Below are positions 1 through 11,112 of a DNA stretch of 64,000 bases, in pieces. A program made the position numbers and the translations under genes. The notes beneath the pieces were generated by a model. It ran no database searches and was not told the DNA's origin. It was given only the letters and a program-made list of their open reading frames with translations. This DNA is from Arachnopeziza araneosa. Lineage: Eukaryota > Ascomycota > Leotiomycetes > Helotiales > Arachnopezizaceae. The DNA is taken from positions 62,001-126,000 of the forward strand of contig QYAI01000038.1 of assembly GCA_003988855.1 (NCBI GenBank). The letters are read 5' to 3'. Position 1 is the stretch's first letter. Each line of letters begins with the position of its first letter.

Positions 1-1574
1 GTGAAGATATTCCTTCAATATTGCCCGTTCCTGATAAAAGTCCATGCTTTCAGAGAGTTTAGCAGCATGATACAGGATTTTCCCAAGTGGGCGTGTAGGG
101 AACAACATTCCCTGCGTAAGCTTTTTGCCAACTTCTGATTTTGAAAATTTGGATTCAGAATTCTTTTTCGTTTCGTTGTCGAAAATGTCCAAAAAAACTT
201 CGGTTGCTGTGTTGATTATCCTGAAATCCGTTCGTGAGATTGAGCGTATCTTCTCTCTTTTTTCAAGATTAGAAGTTGTGCGCCATGGAAACCATTTCTG
301 CAAGGTCCAAACTGAGGAGCTGTCTGACGTGCTGGTGTTATTCGAGCCATTATTGGTAGCACGAACCTTAAGCCTCACTTGGGCGGCATTTCTACTTTCC
401 TTTGCTTCATTTTTCAGCTTTTCTACCAGTTCGCGTTTGGTATGGTGCTTTTCTTCTTCATGCTTTTGATTGATATCCTGCATAATTCCGTCGAATTTTT
501 CTCGCCGGCGGTCTGTCTCCCAGTGTAAATAGGGCATCTAAAGAAGGTTACATTCTGCACCTTTTATCTCTACTTGGGTATGTAGGACTGACATAGAGTA
601 CGAGATTTTTTGGCGCTTCCTCAAGATTTGTAGGGTCTGTGAAACTTAGTATAACTCAACCAAAAGCTTGTTAAAATACCGGTAGAAACAATGTCACATC
701 GAGGTCTCATGTGCCTACCATGCACGGCGTCGTTTCGACCACCATGCTGTTGGCCTCTCCAGAATTCAGGCCGGAGCATCATATATGTTTTGGTTATATG
801 CTCTGGGCGTCGGAACAAGCCCTCATACTCTGGACGTTCTTCATTGTAATACCGTGCAATTGCTTCCTGTGGCAAAATCAGCATGCCTTCCATCAATCAC
901 GCATAATTGATTACCTCGCACCAGTCCATATTGTTTCCTGGGAGATGAAAGTATCGGATCTCGTCTTTCTCACACTTTCGTGCAAGCGGATTCAGATCTG
1001 GATTTCTTTCATAGAGAAGCGTTTGAATAGGGATCTTCTGGTTAGGAAATTTGTCGGGGAAAGCGAGATCCTCGTAGGGCTTTGAGCCTCGGAAAAGAAC
1101 CATGTTTGCGGACATGCCAAATCCATTTTCCTTGGTTAAAGGAATGGGAGCTGGCAATCCCAACTCCTCTCTCGGCTTTTTGTAGAAATCGTTCAGGTCA
1201 GATCGGAGTTTTGTGACTAGATCTTTAGTTTCTAGATCCTCCTCAAAGATAGCTCTGAGACCTAAGATTCGATCTTTCTCTGCTAGGATACGATTCTGCT
1301 TGTGTTCTGGAAGGCTGTTGAAGTACTTTTCTCGCTCGGCGACCTTTAAGCAGCCAAAATAGTGCAGGGTAACATCACGAACATTGTGGCCATGGCTAGA
1401 CGAAGAGAGACATGTTGCAGGATTATCGTGGTCGCCCATTTGAGATTTTGTATCGTAAAGAGGAGACAGGTAGAATGAAGCCAAAGAAAGCATGGATCCC
1501 AGGCTGCCTCTAGACTTATGGAGCGTTTCAACTGGAGCCTCAACTTTTGGTGTGGTGACACCAACAACGGGCAT
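1..1574 (-). CDS. Fungal CorA-like Mg2+-transporter-type protein, N-terminal part (runs off the left edge)
   Basis: Four exons on the minus strand: 1574-915, 866-680, 636-593 and 537 to the window edge, joined by introns of 48, 43 and 55 nt with GT/AG ends. The joined frame is open for 476 codons. Family-typical stretches appear in order: HYFGCLKV (about residue 72), a block around NNMDWCE, EAIARYYNEERPEYEGLFRR, WRGQQHGG, HMRPRCD, then MPYLHWETDRRR at the start of exon 4, and a final EYLH just where the conserved PPLHPRRTLDQ block usually follows. From family knowledge, these soluble-to-membrane fungal proteins end in a CorA-like two-helix domain, which would lie outside the window. The start was set at the first ATG of exon 1. 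Function is not established for the family; ion transport is only inferred from the missing C-terminus. It is divergent from the MFS gene at 2343, sharing about 770 bp. Confidence 0.8.
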
Positions 1575-2342
1575 GGACCCTCGAGTTCAAGCTGAACAGC
1601 CTTGAACGCAAGCAGATACTAGGGTGGGATTTGGCTTCAATTCAAACAGCGTATTGGGTATTGCCAAGCTGGAAGCGAAGCGGCCTGCAGAGAGGCGCAC
1701 GACATGGCGATCGAAGAGAAGGTATTGGCCCCCATGACTGGTCTGAAGATGACAGCCAGCAAACATCACTGGAGCAGCTGGTTGACATGCGGGGATTGCT
1801 TTGGTGGACGGGGAACAACCCAAGAAATGTACAGCTCCGAACCGTTATTTACTGGCAAGGCTATGATGATTGATAAGAAGTTCTGCAGCAGAGCATATGT
1901 ATGATATAATTGGCTAAAATAAGAAAAACTGCTTCTGCACTTCAGTCAGTACTGAGAACACTCGCAACCACCACGTCTCTGATAAGGAGTGAGAATCATT
2001 TTTGGAGTAAATTCGTCATACATATGACTAAAGTCCAAGTTGCGCCATCAATTATCCCTAGAAACTGCCACAAGCAGTATCAGAGAACCTTGACATTGAC
2101 GTTGGGTGCAGCAGCGGAATTTGAGACTTCTTCCATTCTGGTAGACTTATAGTTGCTAGACACACATCTTTGCCTCTTGCATCTCATAAATCGGAGGGAT
2201 ATTTAAACAAAGGTATAGTAAGCAACGAATAGAGAGAATGAAGGAAAAAAGCTAACATCGAAGTTGTACTTACGAAAGGCCCGAGACACTAAAAAGCGGA
2301 GCAGGCTCAAGGTTAGGTGAAACCTCACCCAACACCATCCTA
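1575..2342. promoter_or_regulatory. Divergent intergenic region
   Basis: This stretch lies between the starts of the minus-strand CorA-like gene and the plus-strand MFS gene, so it should hold both promoters. Short open frames on both strands show no family pattern and no splice logic. No binding site could be assigned with confidence. Confidence 0.5.
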
Positions 2343-4071
2343 ATGGCTTTATCAGCCGCAGAGAAACAAGCCTCATCACCAATGCAAGATGCGTCTCCTG
2401 ATATTGGCTCTGCTGCTATACGTAGTCTCGAGAAAGACATTGCAATGGCCGTGGTGGGGGAGCATTCTCAACACTTTGACCCCACCATAGAAAGCCGCAT
2501 TGTTCGCAAAATTGACTGGTATCTCATACCCGCCATGACAATTGGATACGGGTTGGTCTATTATGACAAAGTAAAGCAATTATCCCTTTCTAAGCCATTT
2601 ACTGATTCCCAAGGCGATTCTAGGATCTGCAGCGTTATTTGGTCTTGCCACTGACCTTTCCCTTTCCCAAGTCGATACCTCCACCCATCCTCCAACGACC
2701 AATACCTCCCGCCTCTCATGGGCGACCTCGATGTTCTACTTTGGCATGTTATCGGGTTTATATTTGATGTCATTCGCATTGCAGCGATTTGATATGGGAC
2801 GCGTGTTGGGCGGCGTGGTCTGCCTCTGGGCTCTGATCTGTATGCTCACAGCCGCAGTAACAAGCTGGCAGGGCCTCTACGCCCAAAGATTCTTCCTAGG
2901 ATTCGTTGAGAGCGTCATCCCGACTAGCTTCATGTGCATCATATCTTCGTTTTATACCCAACGAGAGCAGGCTTTAAGACAGAGTTGGTGGTTCTCCTCG
3001 ACTGGCCTTTTCACCATAATTGGTGGGGCGCTGAATTATGGCTTCGGTCAGATCCAAGGCGGGTCATTGAAGCGCTGGCAATATATTTATCTCCTGGCTG
3101 GGAGTCTGACATTTTTCTTTGGATTATGTTGCTTCTTTGTTCCAAATTCCCCAGTCTCGGCCTGGTTTCTAAGTCAAGATGAGAGAATTATAGCCACAGA
3201 GCGCCTCAGGATTGGCCAGACGGGAATACGCTGTACCAAATTCAAGAAGTCCCAGATCATCGAGTCTGTTCTCGATATCAAGATCTGGCTAGTAGCACTG
3301 ATGATGGCGTCCGCATACACCATCAACGGAGCTGTCAGTGGCTTCGGTCCCTTGATTGTTAGTACATTCGGGTATTCAACTCTGGACTCTATCTTGTTTC
3401 AGTTTCCTCTGGGTGGAATATGCTTCATTTTCATTCTTCTAACAGGCTACATATCCTCCGTAGTTCCTAACATGCGGATTATTCTCCTCGTTGTCTGCTG
3501 TCTACCCGTTATCACTGGTTGCGCCTTGATCTGGAGAAGTTCATGGCATCATCATGCGGCTGCTCCGGTCGTTGGATACGCTATCATCGGGTTTTTCGGT
3601 CCGGTGGTCTCACTTATCATTTCTCTAGGCATGTCAAATGTAGCCGGACAGACCAAGAAGTGCTTCATGGCTGGTACGATTTTTGTGGCGTATTGTGTTG
3701 GCAATATAGTTGGTCCGCAATTGATCAAAAGTCAGACCAAGTCGAGACATTATCCTGAGTTATGGTTAGGTTTGATCATCTGGTAAGCTTGTTTCATCTG
3801 TTTATAAAGCAGAAGTCTGCGACTACCAAATCTACAATTGGGAGATGGGACACTCGATAGATGTTACCAAGCTACCGTGATACTAAAATGATTATCTTCT
3901 GACTGCTTTAGTTATTGTATTACTATTATCTCTTCCATTTCGCTCTATTTCGTGTTGTATAGAGAAAATAAAAAGCGGTCGGTGCTGGACCTGAATGAAG
4001 AGGAGAGAGATAAGATGGCATTTCTAGATCTTACGGACAAGGAGAACCAGTACTTTCATTACATGCTTTAG
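2343..4071 (+). CDS. MFS transporter, allantoate permease (Dal5/ACS) family
   Basis: Exons 2343-2570, 2614-3782 and 3912-4071 give 518 residues; introns are 43 and 129 nt. Exon 1 ends in YYDK and exon 2 resumes with AILGSAALFGLATDLSLS, the usual TM2 entry of Dal5-type permeases. About 12 hydrophobic segments follow, including SWQGLYAQRFFLGFVESVIP (TM4) and a long central loop after VPNSPVSAWFLSQDER, another family landmark (W-x-L-s-x-x-E-r). The third exon supplies the last membrane segment and a charged tail rich in Asp, Glu and Lys. The family carries organic anions such as allantoate, nicotinate, pantothenate, biotin or dipeptides across the plasma membrane by proton symport; the substrate cannot be read from sequence. 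The last intron is the longest and its acceptor (gctttag at 3911) was chosen because it keeps frame and completes the membrane segment. Confidence 0.85.
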
Positions 4072-4581
4072 ATGTAGACCAAAATGAATAGAATTAATCC
4101 ATATGACCTCCTCATCATTGCCGGACCCTCTACTAAGTTGCACTAAATCGTGGCTCACTACTAAAACATTTCTTATTGTCGCTAGTCAATAACAGCATTC
4201 AAAACAAGTCCCAACGGATAGAAATACATCATCAGCATTTTATTATAGACAGTGACCCTCTTCTTCTAAATTGTCTGATAGAGTGTTATGCACATTGGGC
4301 CGAGACGGGTATGACCCCAAACTGGGCAAAGTCCGAACCGAGGCCCCGCCTGTTCGAGCTCCGCAACGAGTATCATTGCCGACTGGTCTACGAGTGCCAT
4401 TCCCACCTCATGCGCTCTATAATCATACTTTCTGGTCCTCAGCTGCAGCTCAGGTCACTCTTAGGCCAGAACTATAGTTGAGAAAACTCTTACAGGTACA
4501 GGCATCTCATTGGGCCTTTCGCTATCAACAACAACCCAGCCAGCTCCTGCTTTGAAATCCAGATCTCTTCTCACTAACCTA
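4072..4581. other. Intergenic region cut off from the reductase by the transposon
   Basis: This stretch runs from the end of the MFS gene to the left end of the transposon. Before the insertion it would have been the upstream region of the reductase gene at 6823. A 101-codon open frame at 4176-4481 shows no recognisable domain and is probably chance. Confidence 0.4.
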
Positions 4582-4628
4582 CTCGTAATCCCTGCTCAAT
4601 GCACGCCCAACCTCAATGCACGATTTTT
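4582..4628 (+). repeat. Left terminal inverted repeat of the transposon
   Basis: 47 bp matching the reverse complement of 6711-6757 at 46 of 47 positions; the single difference is A against C at repeat position 28. The repeat itself contains the decamer TCAATGCACG twice, 18 bp apart, a likely double binding site for the transposase. Confidence 0.95.
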
Positions 4629-4745
4629 TAGCAGCAACCAGACTACTTAAAAATTGATTTAATCAACTACCACATATTATATAGCTTTTTTACTTAGTAT
4701 ATAGACAGATCAATAGCAAATATAGTATATTAAATACTAATATTA

Positions 4746-6676
4746 CTACTTTTTAAAACGCGCAGGCAAAACAAATTTCCGACCGTAAGAACTAGCCTTT
4801 TCAGACCCTACTACTTCTTGCACTTCCTTAACATGCTCTACAAACGTTACTTTTTGATTTAAACAGCTAGAAGTCTTCTTAGGCTGTATATCAATAGAGC
4901 AGGACTTCTTTAGGTTTGTTTTTTGAAGTTCTCGTTGCGATTTTCTAGCTTCTTTCTCAGCTGCTTTTTGAGCTGCTTTTTTCACTCTCAAATCTTTCTT
5001 TACCTGACGCTGTAGAGCACGCTCCTCGACTTCTTGTTCCTTCTTTTGCTTTTTAGCTAGAGCTTGTGCCTTCTTTGCTTCCTTATCAGCTTTTTCAGCC
5101 TGAATTTTAGCTGATTTTTCTGCGTCTAAGGCAAGGGCTACACGAACTCGATCTGCATGAAACAACTGTAGGCCAGAATCCTCCTTATTTAATAGATTTG
5201 TTCTCTTTCCACGTTGCCTTCTCTTTTTTTCATTCTTTATAGTCTCTAATAAGCCAGATTGTAAGTGTTTATCAACCTCGTGTTGTGCAGCAAGGCGTTC
5301 TTGCGACCGTAGAATTACATCTAGATTCTCTTTTGTCGGGTATGCCTTGTAGGTCTTTTGAGCTCTGCGATTTGATTTTGAGGTCATAGGCGTAGAAGGA
5401 GGTTTTTGAGAATCTAATTGAGTATCAGGAGGAGTAGTTGGACGCCACGTAATAGCGTCAAGAACAACTGATGGAAAGAAAAGCCAAATGCCAGCCTTTT
5501 GAAATCTGCCTTGAATGTTCTCTTTTGTAAAGGCCTTAGCCCAAGCCGCACGAAAAAGGCCATAAAAGAACCGCTTCGAAAAGGAAACCATACCAAGAGA
5601 TCGATGAAGATAATTGTCTAGCTCTACCTGATAAGCTGTAGCTAGTGGTAGAAAGTAATTGACGTCAAGAGGCTGAAGCCGGTAAGTTGCGTGAGGAGGA
5701 AGAACTAAGATCAAAATTCCATGATTCCAAGCGTACTCGATAAATCGAAGATTAACGTGTGAAGAGTGTCCATCTACTATAAGAAGACGCTTAGTAGACT
5801 TCCTAGTAGGTCGAGTTCGAGGCTCAAATACGTCTTGAAGCCAAGTCAAGCCAAAAGCATCATTACTCCACCTATTCTTCAAAGAGCCAAAAAAAACGTC
5901 GTCTTCCGCGTTTAGACTGTCTACCCAAGTGTTTTGTAAATCTCCTGATTCTTCCTTGTATAATAGAACTGGTGGCAAGGCCTTTCCAAGAGCAGAGCAC
6001 CTTGCGATAAGAGTAATAAATTCGCGGTTTCTATCTTGGATTGTCTGGCGAACCTTGCCTTGATCGTATGCTTTCCGGCTTATAACTCTCCTCATTTTAC
6101 TGCCTATACCAATCAAGAATTCTTTCTCATCAAAGTTGTATATATTATCCGCAGTAACGTTGTGTTTTTCGATCGCTTCCTGAAGCTATAATAAAATCTA
6201 AATTAGCTAAGTCTAAAAGTATATAACATATAAGGCAACTCTTAAATCGACTTAACTAGCTGATAAAAATACTTATAAACAAGAGGATGTTCGCCCTTAA
6301 CACGTAGATTGTCAATACCTTTAAGATATAAGCTTTTCAGCTCATCAGGGTAGCGTCGAATAAAATTCGCTGTCTAGTTCTTCCCAACCTCTGCTTCTCT
6401 GATTTCCCCTGCAAGGTTCTTGACTATTCGCGCTGTTGGAGGTATTCCACGGTCAGTGAGAGAATTAATAAGCTCTATAAGAGCTCTCTCTTGAGAGCTA
6501 GTAAGGCACTGGCGGTAAGTGGAGTTAGACTCTTGTCTTGAGGTGGTTTTGCCATTCCAGCGCCTACTTAGCGTACTCCGATTTACCCCGTACTTTTCAG
6601 CAGTCGCGGCTATATTAGGAGCTTCCTGGGAATTCAGATCCGCAATTGCGGCTTCAATTTGTTGTGTTTTGGTCAT
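4746..6676 (-). pseudogene. Pogo/Fot1 transposase with one premature stop
   Basis: Two exons, 6676-6257 and 6185-4746, joined across a 71-nt intron (donor gttaag, acceptor attatag). The N-terminus has a psq-type helix-turn-helix (AATAEKYGVNRSTLSRRWNG, about residues 25-45) and a CENP-B/Tc5-type DNA-binding region. The DDE domain shows YNFDEKEFLIGIG, LLIVDGHSSH and PPHATYRLQPLDV, giving the three acidic residues expected for DDE_1 endonucleases. The C-terminal 150 residues are lysine-rich and probably coiled coil. Codon 101 is TAG (6376-6374) inside VGKN*TANFIRR; the family has Trp here (GKNW), so one base change broke an otherwise open frame. Unless read through, the copy is not autonomous. 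The rest of the frame shows no other damage, so the lesion is young. Confidence 0.88.
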
Positions 6677-6710
6677 TTTATTGCATTTTGAAGTGGTGAG
6701 GTTCTCATAG

Positions 6711-6757
6711 AAAAATCGTGCATTGAGGTGGGGCGTGCATTGAGCAGGGATTACGAG
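6711..6757 (-). repeat. Right terminal inverted repeat of the transposon
   Basis: Inverse partner of 4582-4628. It is followed directly by TA at 6758-6759 and then by 63 bp leading to the start codon of the reductase gene. Confidence 0.95.
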
Positions 6758-6822
6758 TACATAAAGCAATTCTCCCCTCTCGGCCCGGAATGTCACCTCC
6801 AATATCAAGACGAAAAAACATC

Positions 6823-8010
6823 ATGTCCCAACCAACCTACAACATCGTCACTCTTGCCTCTCGCCCAAAGGACCAGATCGTCCCAGGTGAAACATTCAAG
6901 CTTGAAAGCAAGCCTATGCCCCAAGCATCTGATGTCAAAGATGGACAAATCCTCATTCAGATGTTGTATTTGAGTCTGGATCCTGCTATGAGAGGATGGC
7001 TTGATGGTAATCTACTTTCTTCCGACAAGTTTCTAATTCACGTGATGACTACGTACTTACGAAATCCAGACAAAAGATCCTACATCCCACCGGTCAAAAT
7101 TGGCGAAGTGATGCGCGGGGCCGCAATTGGGAAGGTCCTCGCCTCTAATTCTCCTCAATTCAAGGCCGGAGACTACGTGAATACGATGTCCGGCTGGACC
7201 GAGGTCGCCATCATTTCAGCTAAAGATGCAACGCTCCTCTCTGTTCCGCCGAATGGACGAGTAACAGACGCGCTCGGCGTATTGGGGTTGACTGGGCTTA
7301 CTGCCTACTTTGGACTCCTTGACATCGGCCAAGTCAAAGCCGGTGATTTTGTCGTCGTGTCAGGTGCTGCTGGAGCAACCGGCTCTGTGGTATGTCAAAT
7401 TGCGAAGTTGAAAGGTGCAAAGGTACTCGGCATTGCGGGCTCGGATGAGAAGGTACAGTGGTTGAAGGAACTAGGGTGTGATGATGCTATTAATTATAAG
7501 AAGGAGGGGTGGGAGAAGGAGTTTAAGAAAAAGACCGAACCATTTATTGATGTGTTCTTTGATAATGTGGGTGGTGACCAACTGGATCTCGCATTGAGTA
7601 GGGCGAAACCTCATGCGAGATTTGTGTTATGTGGTGGTATGATTGATTCTATTCCTTTCTTTTATTTACACATTTCTTCTTCCCAAAGGCAAGTTCATTA
7701 ACCAACATTCACAGCTATCTCTCAGTATAACACGTCCACCCCTGTTGGGCCCAAGAATATTCGCATGGTCATAACGATGCGTATTCGGATGCAAGGCTTC
7801 ATCGTTCTTGATTATGCGGATAGATATGCCGAGGGCAGAAAGGAAATCGCCGGGTGGTTGGAGGAGGGGAAGTTACAGAGGAAAGAGACGATTGTTAAGG
7901 GTGGCTTAAAGAAAGCGGAAACGGCGTTGGTGGACCTGTATAAGGGGATCAATACGGGAAAATTGCTTGTCGAAGTCAAAGCAGATTCGGGGGCGGAGAG
8001 TAAATTGTAA
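6823..8010 (+). CDS. NADP-dependent MDR oxidoreductase (alkenal/prostaglandin reductase-like)
   Basis: Exons 6823-7006, 7070-7636 and 7715-8010 give 348 residues; introns are 63 and 78 nt. The protein shows the marks of the zinc-free leukotriene B4 dehydrogenase / curcumin reductase branch: YLSLDPAMRGWLDD then RSYIPPVKIGEVMRG, a nucleotide-binding loop VSGAAGATGSVVCQIAK (about residues 155-171), DVFFDNVGGDQLD, and a C-terminal QGFIVLDYADRY...GKLLVEVK. Family members reduce alpha,beta-unsaturated carbonyls with NADPH in the cytosol; the natural substrate is unknown here. The ATG at 6823 matches the family N-terminus, and the in-frame ATG at 6790 is less likely. The transposon ends 65 bp upstream, so the native promoter has been separated from the gene and transcription may start in or near the inverted repeat. 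Confidence 0.9.
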
Positions 8011-8585
8011 GAGAAGTGTTATGTGAAAATAGACCTCAGGTAGGTATAACTACCCGGTCATCGGAGCGAGCAAATCATGATGGATTGACAGGAGATAAGC
8101 CGTCGATTTATTTAATGAAACCAAAATCCGGATGTTGCTTTCTTGGTGAAATTTTGAGGAGCTAGTCGTGGCTTAATTAATTAAAGGGATACGTGGATTT
8201 GGTCCTGAGGTTCTGGGTGTCAATATGTTTTTGCAATATTCTCTTTCACAAAGTGGATTAGTTTGGAGGTTTTGGAGTTAAGAGTGTGGTCTCAAGATAG
8301 TTGTGTATTCGAAAGAAGACGTGCAGAGGTGGAATTGGCCAAAGCGTCTATGAATTGAGGTTATGTAAGAAGCATGAGCGAAAAGCTGACATAAAGCATC
8401 GTCATGATCTGCATTCGTTTATTTCATTCTAAAGATATGGGAGATGGAGAGACTGCTCAAACATCTCATCTCCTACTTTCTATTTCCTTGTGAAATTTCT
8501 GTCTGAAGTGACCGTCAGAAGTAAACCCTAGGTAGTCAAAAGGACCAGCTTCACTCCAGAAGTCACGAGACTTCTCCAACTCAAT
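8011..8585. other. Intergenic region
   Basis: It holds the 3' region of the reductase and the upstream region of the PHD-finger gene, both on the plus strand. No open frame or repeat of note was seen. Confidence 0.4.
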
Positions 8586-9619
8586 ATGACAATGGCGGCC
8601 CTCCCGCTTCCCATCTCCTCATCCAACATCCCATCTGTCTGGAACGGCGGCGACAATTATTACGATGGTATCAATTTCCCAATTTCAATATAATAATCCC
8701 CTTCACTAACAAGTAAATGAACAAATGAGACTAACCGGTCACAGGACCCCACGACGATTTTTGCTTCGTATGTGGGAGTCTCATGCCGTCAGTCTCATGC
8801 CAGACATGTGAGAATTGCTACCACATAGAATGCATGAGTCCGACCCCATCCACAATTCCAGATCTGTGGTTCTGTCCGCATTGTGCTGGGAGAGGGTGGG
8901 ATGTCCCTCCAGTCCCTTTGGCAACTTCTACAATTGGCGAAGGGGAGTATTTGACTCCTACTTCAATACCCGAAATTCAGGAGATCCAAGATTCTGGAGG
9001 AGTAGAAACAGAGACGATAGAGGCAGCAACGAAACAAAGGAAATTCGCTACCGCTGTAGAAAGGTCGCTTTTCCAGTTTCCCGTTCCTGTGGGTGTAAAT
9101 GATAGGGTGGCAAGATCAGTTTCTTCTACAAGAAATACTACTGCTGCTTCCAGTTCCACATCCACGAAGCCATCCATATCAACATCAACGTGTCCAGCTC
9201 CAAATACGAATCTCAACACCAAATCTACCCTCATACCCACAACCACACCGAATGATCTACCCCAAAAACGCGCCCACTCACCACCTCCCACTCCCCAACC
9301 AGCACGCAAACCTAAACGCTCAAAGTATTCCCTTTTCACCTCCGAAATCGACAAAGCTCTCTCTGTGATCCACCGCGAGCTGGAATCCGCCTCTAGCACA
9401 GGGAGGAAAGAAAAGGAGTTGAAAGAAAGGATCAAGGAATTGGAGCAGGATGCGAGAGTAAAAGATGGGATGCTGATGTTAGTGAAGAAGGGGGGTGGGG
9501 AACTGGAGAGGCTGAGAGAGGAGAATGAGTTCCTTAAGGAGAGGGTACAGAGGACGGACGAGGAGTTGAGAGTATTAAGAGAGTGGAGGAGCAGGATTAT
9601 GGGTGTAATTGGGGAGTAA
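8586..9619 (+). CDS. PHD-finger protein with C-terminal coiled coil
   Basis: Exons 8586-8667 and 8745-9619 (intron 77 nt) give 318 residues. A compact Cys-rich domain follows the short N-terminus: CFVCGS, then CQTCENCYHIECM, then WFCPHCAGRGW at about residues 33-75, with the C-x2-C, C-x2-C, H-x4-C, C-x2-C spacing of a PHD zinc finger, which reads histone tails. The middle (residues 80-220) is Ser/Thr/Pro-rich and probably disordered, with a basic patch RKPKRSKYS. The last 90 residues are charged heptads (KELKERIKELEQD, LERLREENEFLKERVQRTDE), a likely dimerising coiled coil. It is probably a nuclear chromatin-associated factor. No catalytic domain is seen, and I do not recognise a named orthologue. 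Exon 1 was added because it supplies the only good ATG and a clean donor. Confidence 0.8.
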
Positions 9620-10320
9620 AAATATGGATTAAATTTGATTTAGTGGTAGGATCATGATTCTAAACGCAGTGAGCGAGTGCTGATTGACAAAGTTCATCTC
9701 GCATTTATTTCACCAAAGACGAATCCACGGACGATATTCGTGTTTCTGAGCTTATCGACCCTATGTCATCAACAAGTTACTCAGTAATATATAATATTCG
9801 GCGTCGTACCGAATTTTTCGTTCCCTGGCAGTACAAGATGCGAACTCATGTTTCTCAGCTGCAATCTAGAGAATCCTATTCCCTCTCAGCCAACCCCAAG
9901 ATGTCAGAAATTATTACTCCTCGGCTTCTCGGCACCTTCATATACTTTTCACCTACCGAGATGTCGTCGGGATTACTTTTATCCTGAATGAACAGACCCA
10001 TGGTCTCGAGTTATACCTGATTCGGAAATTTTGATTGGTGGGCGCTCGCTTAGCCGTCTTGACTTAGCCTCTATCAACACCACGATCTTCATATATTTGT
10101 ATTTAAACTCAGAGCGGGGGTAATATATATTAGCGGCCAAAGACGCAATGCCGAGATCTTAAATTTGATTTCTGGGGGTGATCAGAAAATGCAGGAACTA
10201 TATAGCTGTTGCTATCTCCCTCTTCCATTCAGGGCTAAACGACCCACGAGATATTCAAGTGCTAACTGCGCCTTCTATTGTTGACATCTCTTGTACGCAA
10301 TTGACTCTGTATAATCCAAT
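9620..10320. other. Intergenic region
   Basis: Region between the PHD-finger gene and the secreted DUF8021 gene. Short open frames at 9763-9987 and 10178-10417 have no family features; the second overlaps the true start of the next gene in another frame. Confidence 0.4.
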
Positions 10321-11112
10321 ATGTTACTCTCTATTCAAATCACCACCCTCCTCAAAATTGCGACACTCTTATCGTCGAGTTCACTGGTCTACGCCGACTG
10401 CACTTACAATGTCCTAGTCGCGGCGGCTGACAGCTACGTCGCAGCCCAAACCTCGGGCCAACTCGGCGCCCTCCCAGACGTTCTCACCAGCGACTGGAAA
10501 TATCAAGAGAACAACAAAGTAGTGGCCTACAAGAGCGGAGTCATCAGCCAAGCCCTGAACATCTCGCACCGCAAAACAACCGCCGACACAGTAGCTTGCG
10601 CCAGTTACACGGAACTCGTCGCCTTGACCCCAAAGCCGTACGTGATTGGCACGCAACTCCGCCACACAGCCGATGGCTTGAATGTTACTCTCGTCGATGT
10701 CATCGCTGCCACGACGGGATCGCTCTCTTTCAACGCGGCCAAGACCCTGCAGTACATCCAGGCGGAAACGTGGAGTACGATTCCGACCGCGAGTCAAGAC
10801 ACGCGAGCTCTACTTCAGCAGACGGCGGATGCATATCTGGATATGTGGACCAATGCTAGCGCCTACAATGCTGTGCCCTGGGGAACTCCTTGTGAGAGAG
10901 TGGAAGGCTCTTCGTTGAACTCTCCCTGCACGGTTGGTGCGCCTAAGGGGGGATCTACCACGGCCAATAACGAGCGGAGATATGTTATTGATCAGACGCT
11001 GGGTTCGATAGATGCTTTCTGTAATTTTGCTGCCGTGGGAGGCGTGGCTGATAGTCATGAGTTTCGGCTTCAGGGTGGGAAGCTTAGATATGTGCATACT
11101 ATCACACTTTAG
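10321..11112 (+). CDS. Secreted DUF8021-family protein
   Basis: A single exon encodes 263 residues. The first 25 residues form a signal peptide (ITTLLKIATLLSSSSLVYA then DC). The mature part has the plan I associate with fungal DUF8021 proteins: AADSYVAAQTSG, SDWKYQENNK, a central YVIGTQLRHTADG, DAYLDMWTNA, WGTPCERVEGS followed by SPCTVGAPKGG, and a final Cys near IDAFCNFAAVGG with DSHEFRLQGGKLRYVHTI at the end. Six mature cysteines would allow disulphides. The fold resembles NTF2/SnoaL-like domains, but no activity is known to me. It is expected to be secreted. Codon usage is GC-rich at third positions compared with its surroundings. Confidence 0.82.
   Translation: MLLSIQITTLLKIATLLSSSSLVYADCTYNVLVAAADSYVAAQTSGQLGALPDVLTSDWKYQENNKVVAYKSGVISQALNISHRKTTADTVACASYTELVALTPKPYVIGTQLRHTADGLNVTLVDVIAATTGSLSFNAAKTLQYIQAETWSTIPTASQDTRALLQQTADAYLDMWTNASAYNAVPWGTPCERVEGSSLNSPCTVGAPKGGSTTANNERRYVIDQTLGSIDAFCNFAAVGGVADSHEFRLQGGKLRYVHTITL

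Larger units (their letters stand above)
4582..6757 (-). mobile_element. Fot1/pogo-like Tc1-mariner DNA transposon, complete
   Basis: The element is 2176 bp, starts with CTCGTAATCC and ends with its inverse, and is flanked on both sides by TA (4580-4581 and 6758-6759), the target duplication of Tc1/mariner elements. The terminal inverted repeats are 47 bp with one mismatch. It encodes one transposase on the minus strand with an N-terminal HTH region and a DDE domain of pogo type. Near-identical repeats and clean target duplication suggest a fairly recent insertion; the transposase nevertheless carries a stop codon. It sits between the MFS gene and a reductase gene, ending 65 bp before the latter's ATG. 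Confidence 0.93.

Noticed and set aside
1587..1904. Overlapping short frames between the CorA-like and MFS genes
   Set aside because: Several frames on both strands with no conserved pattern; best read as promoter DNA.
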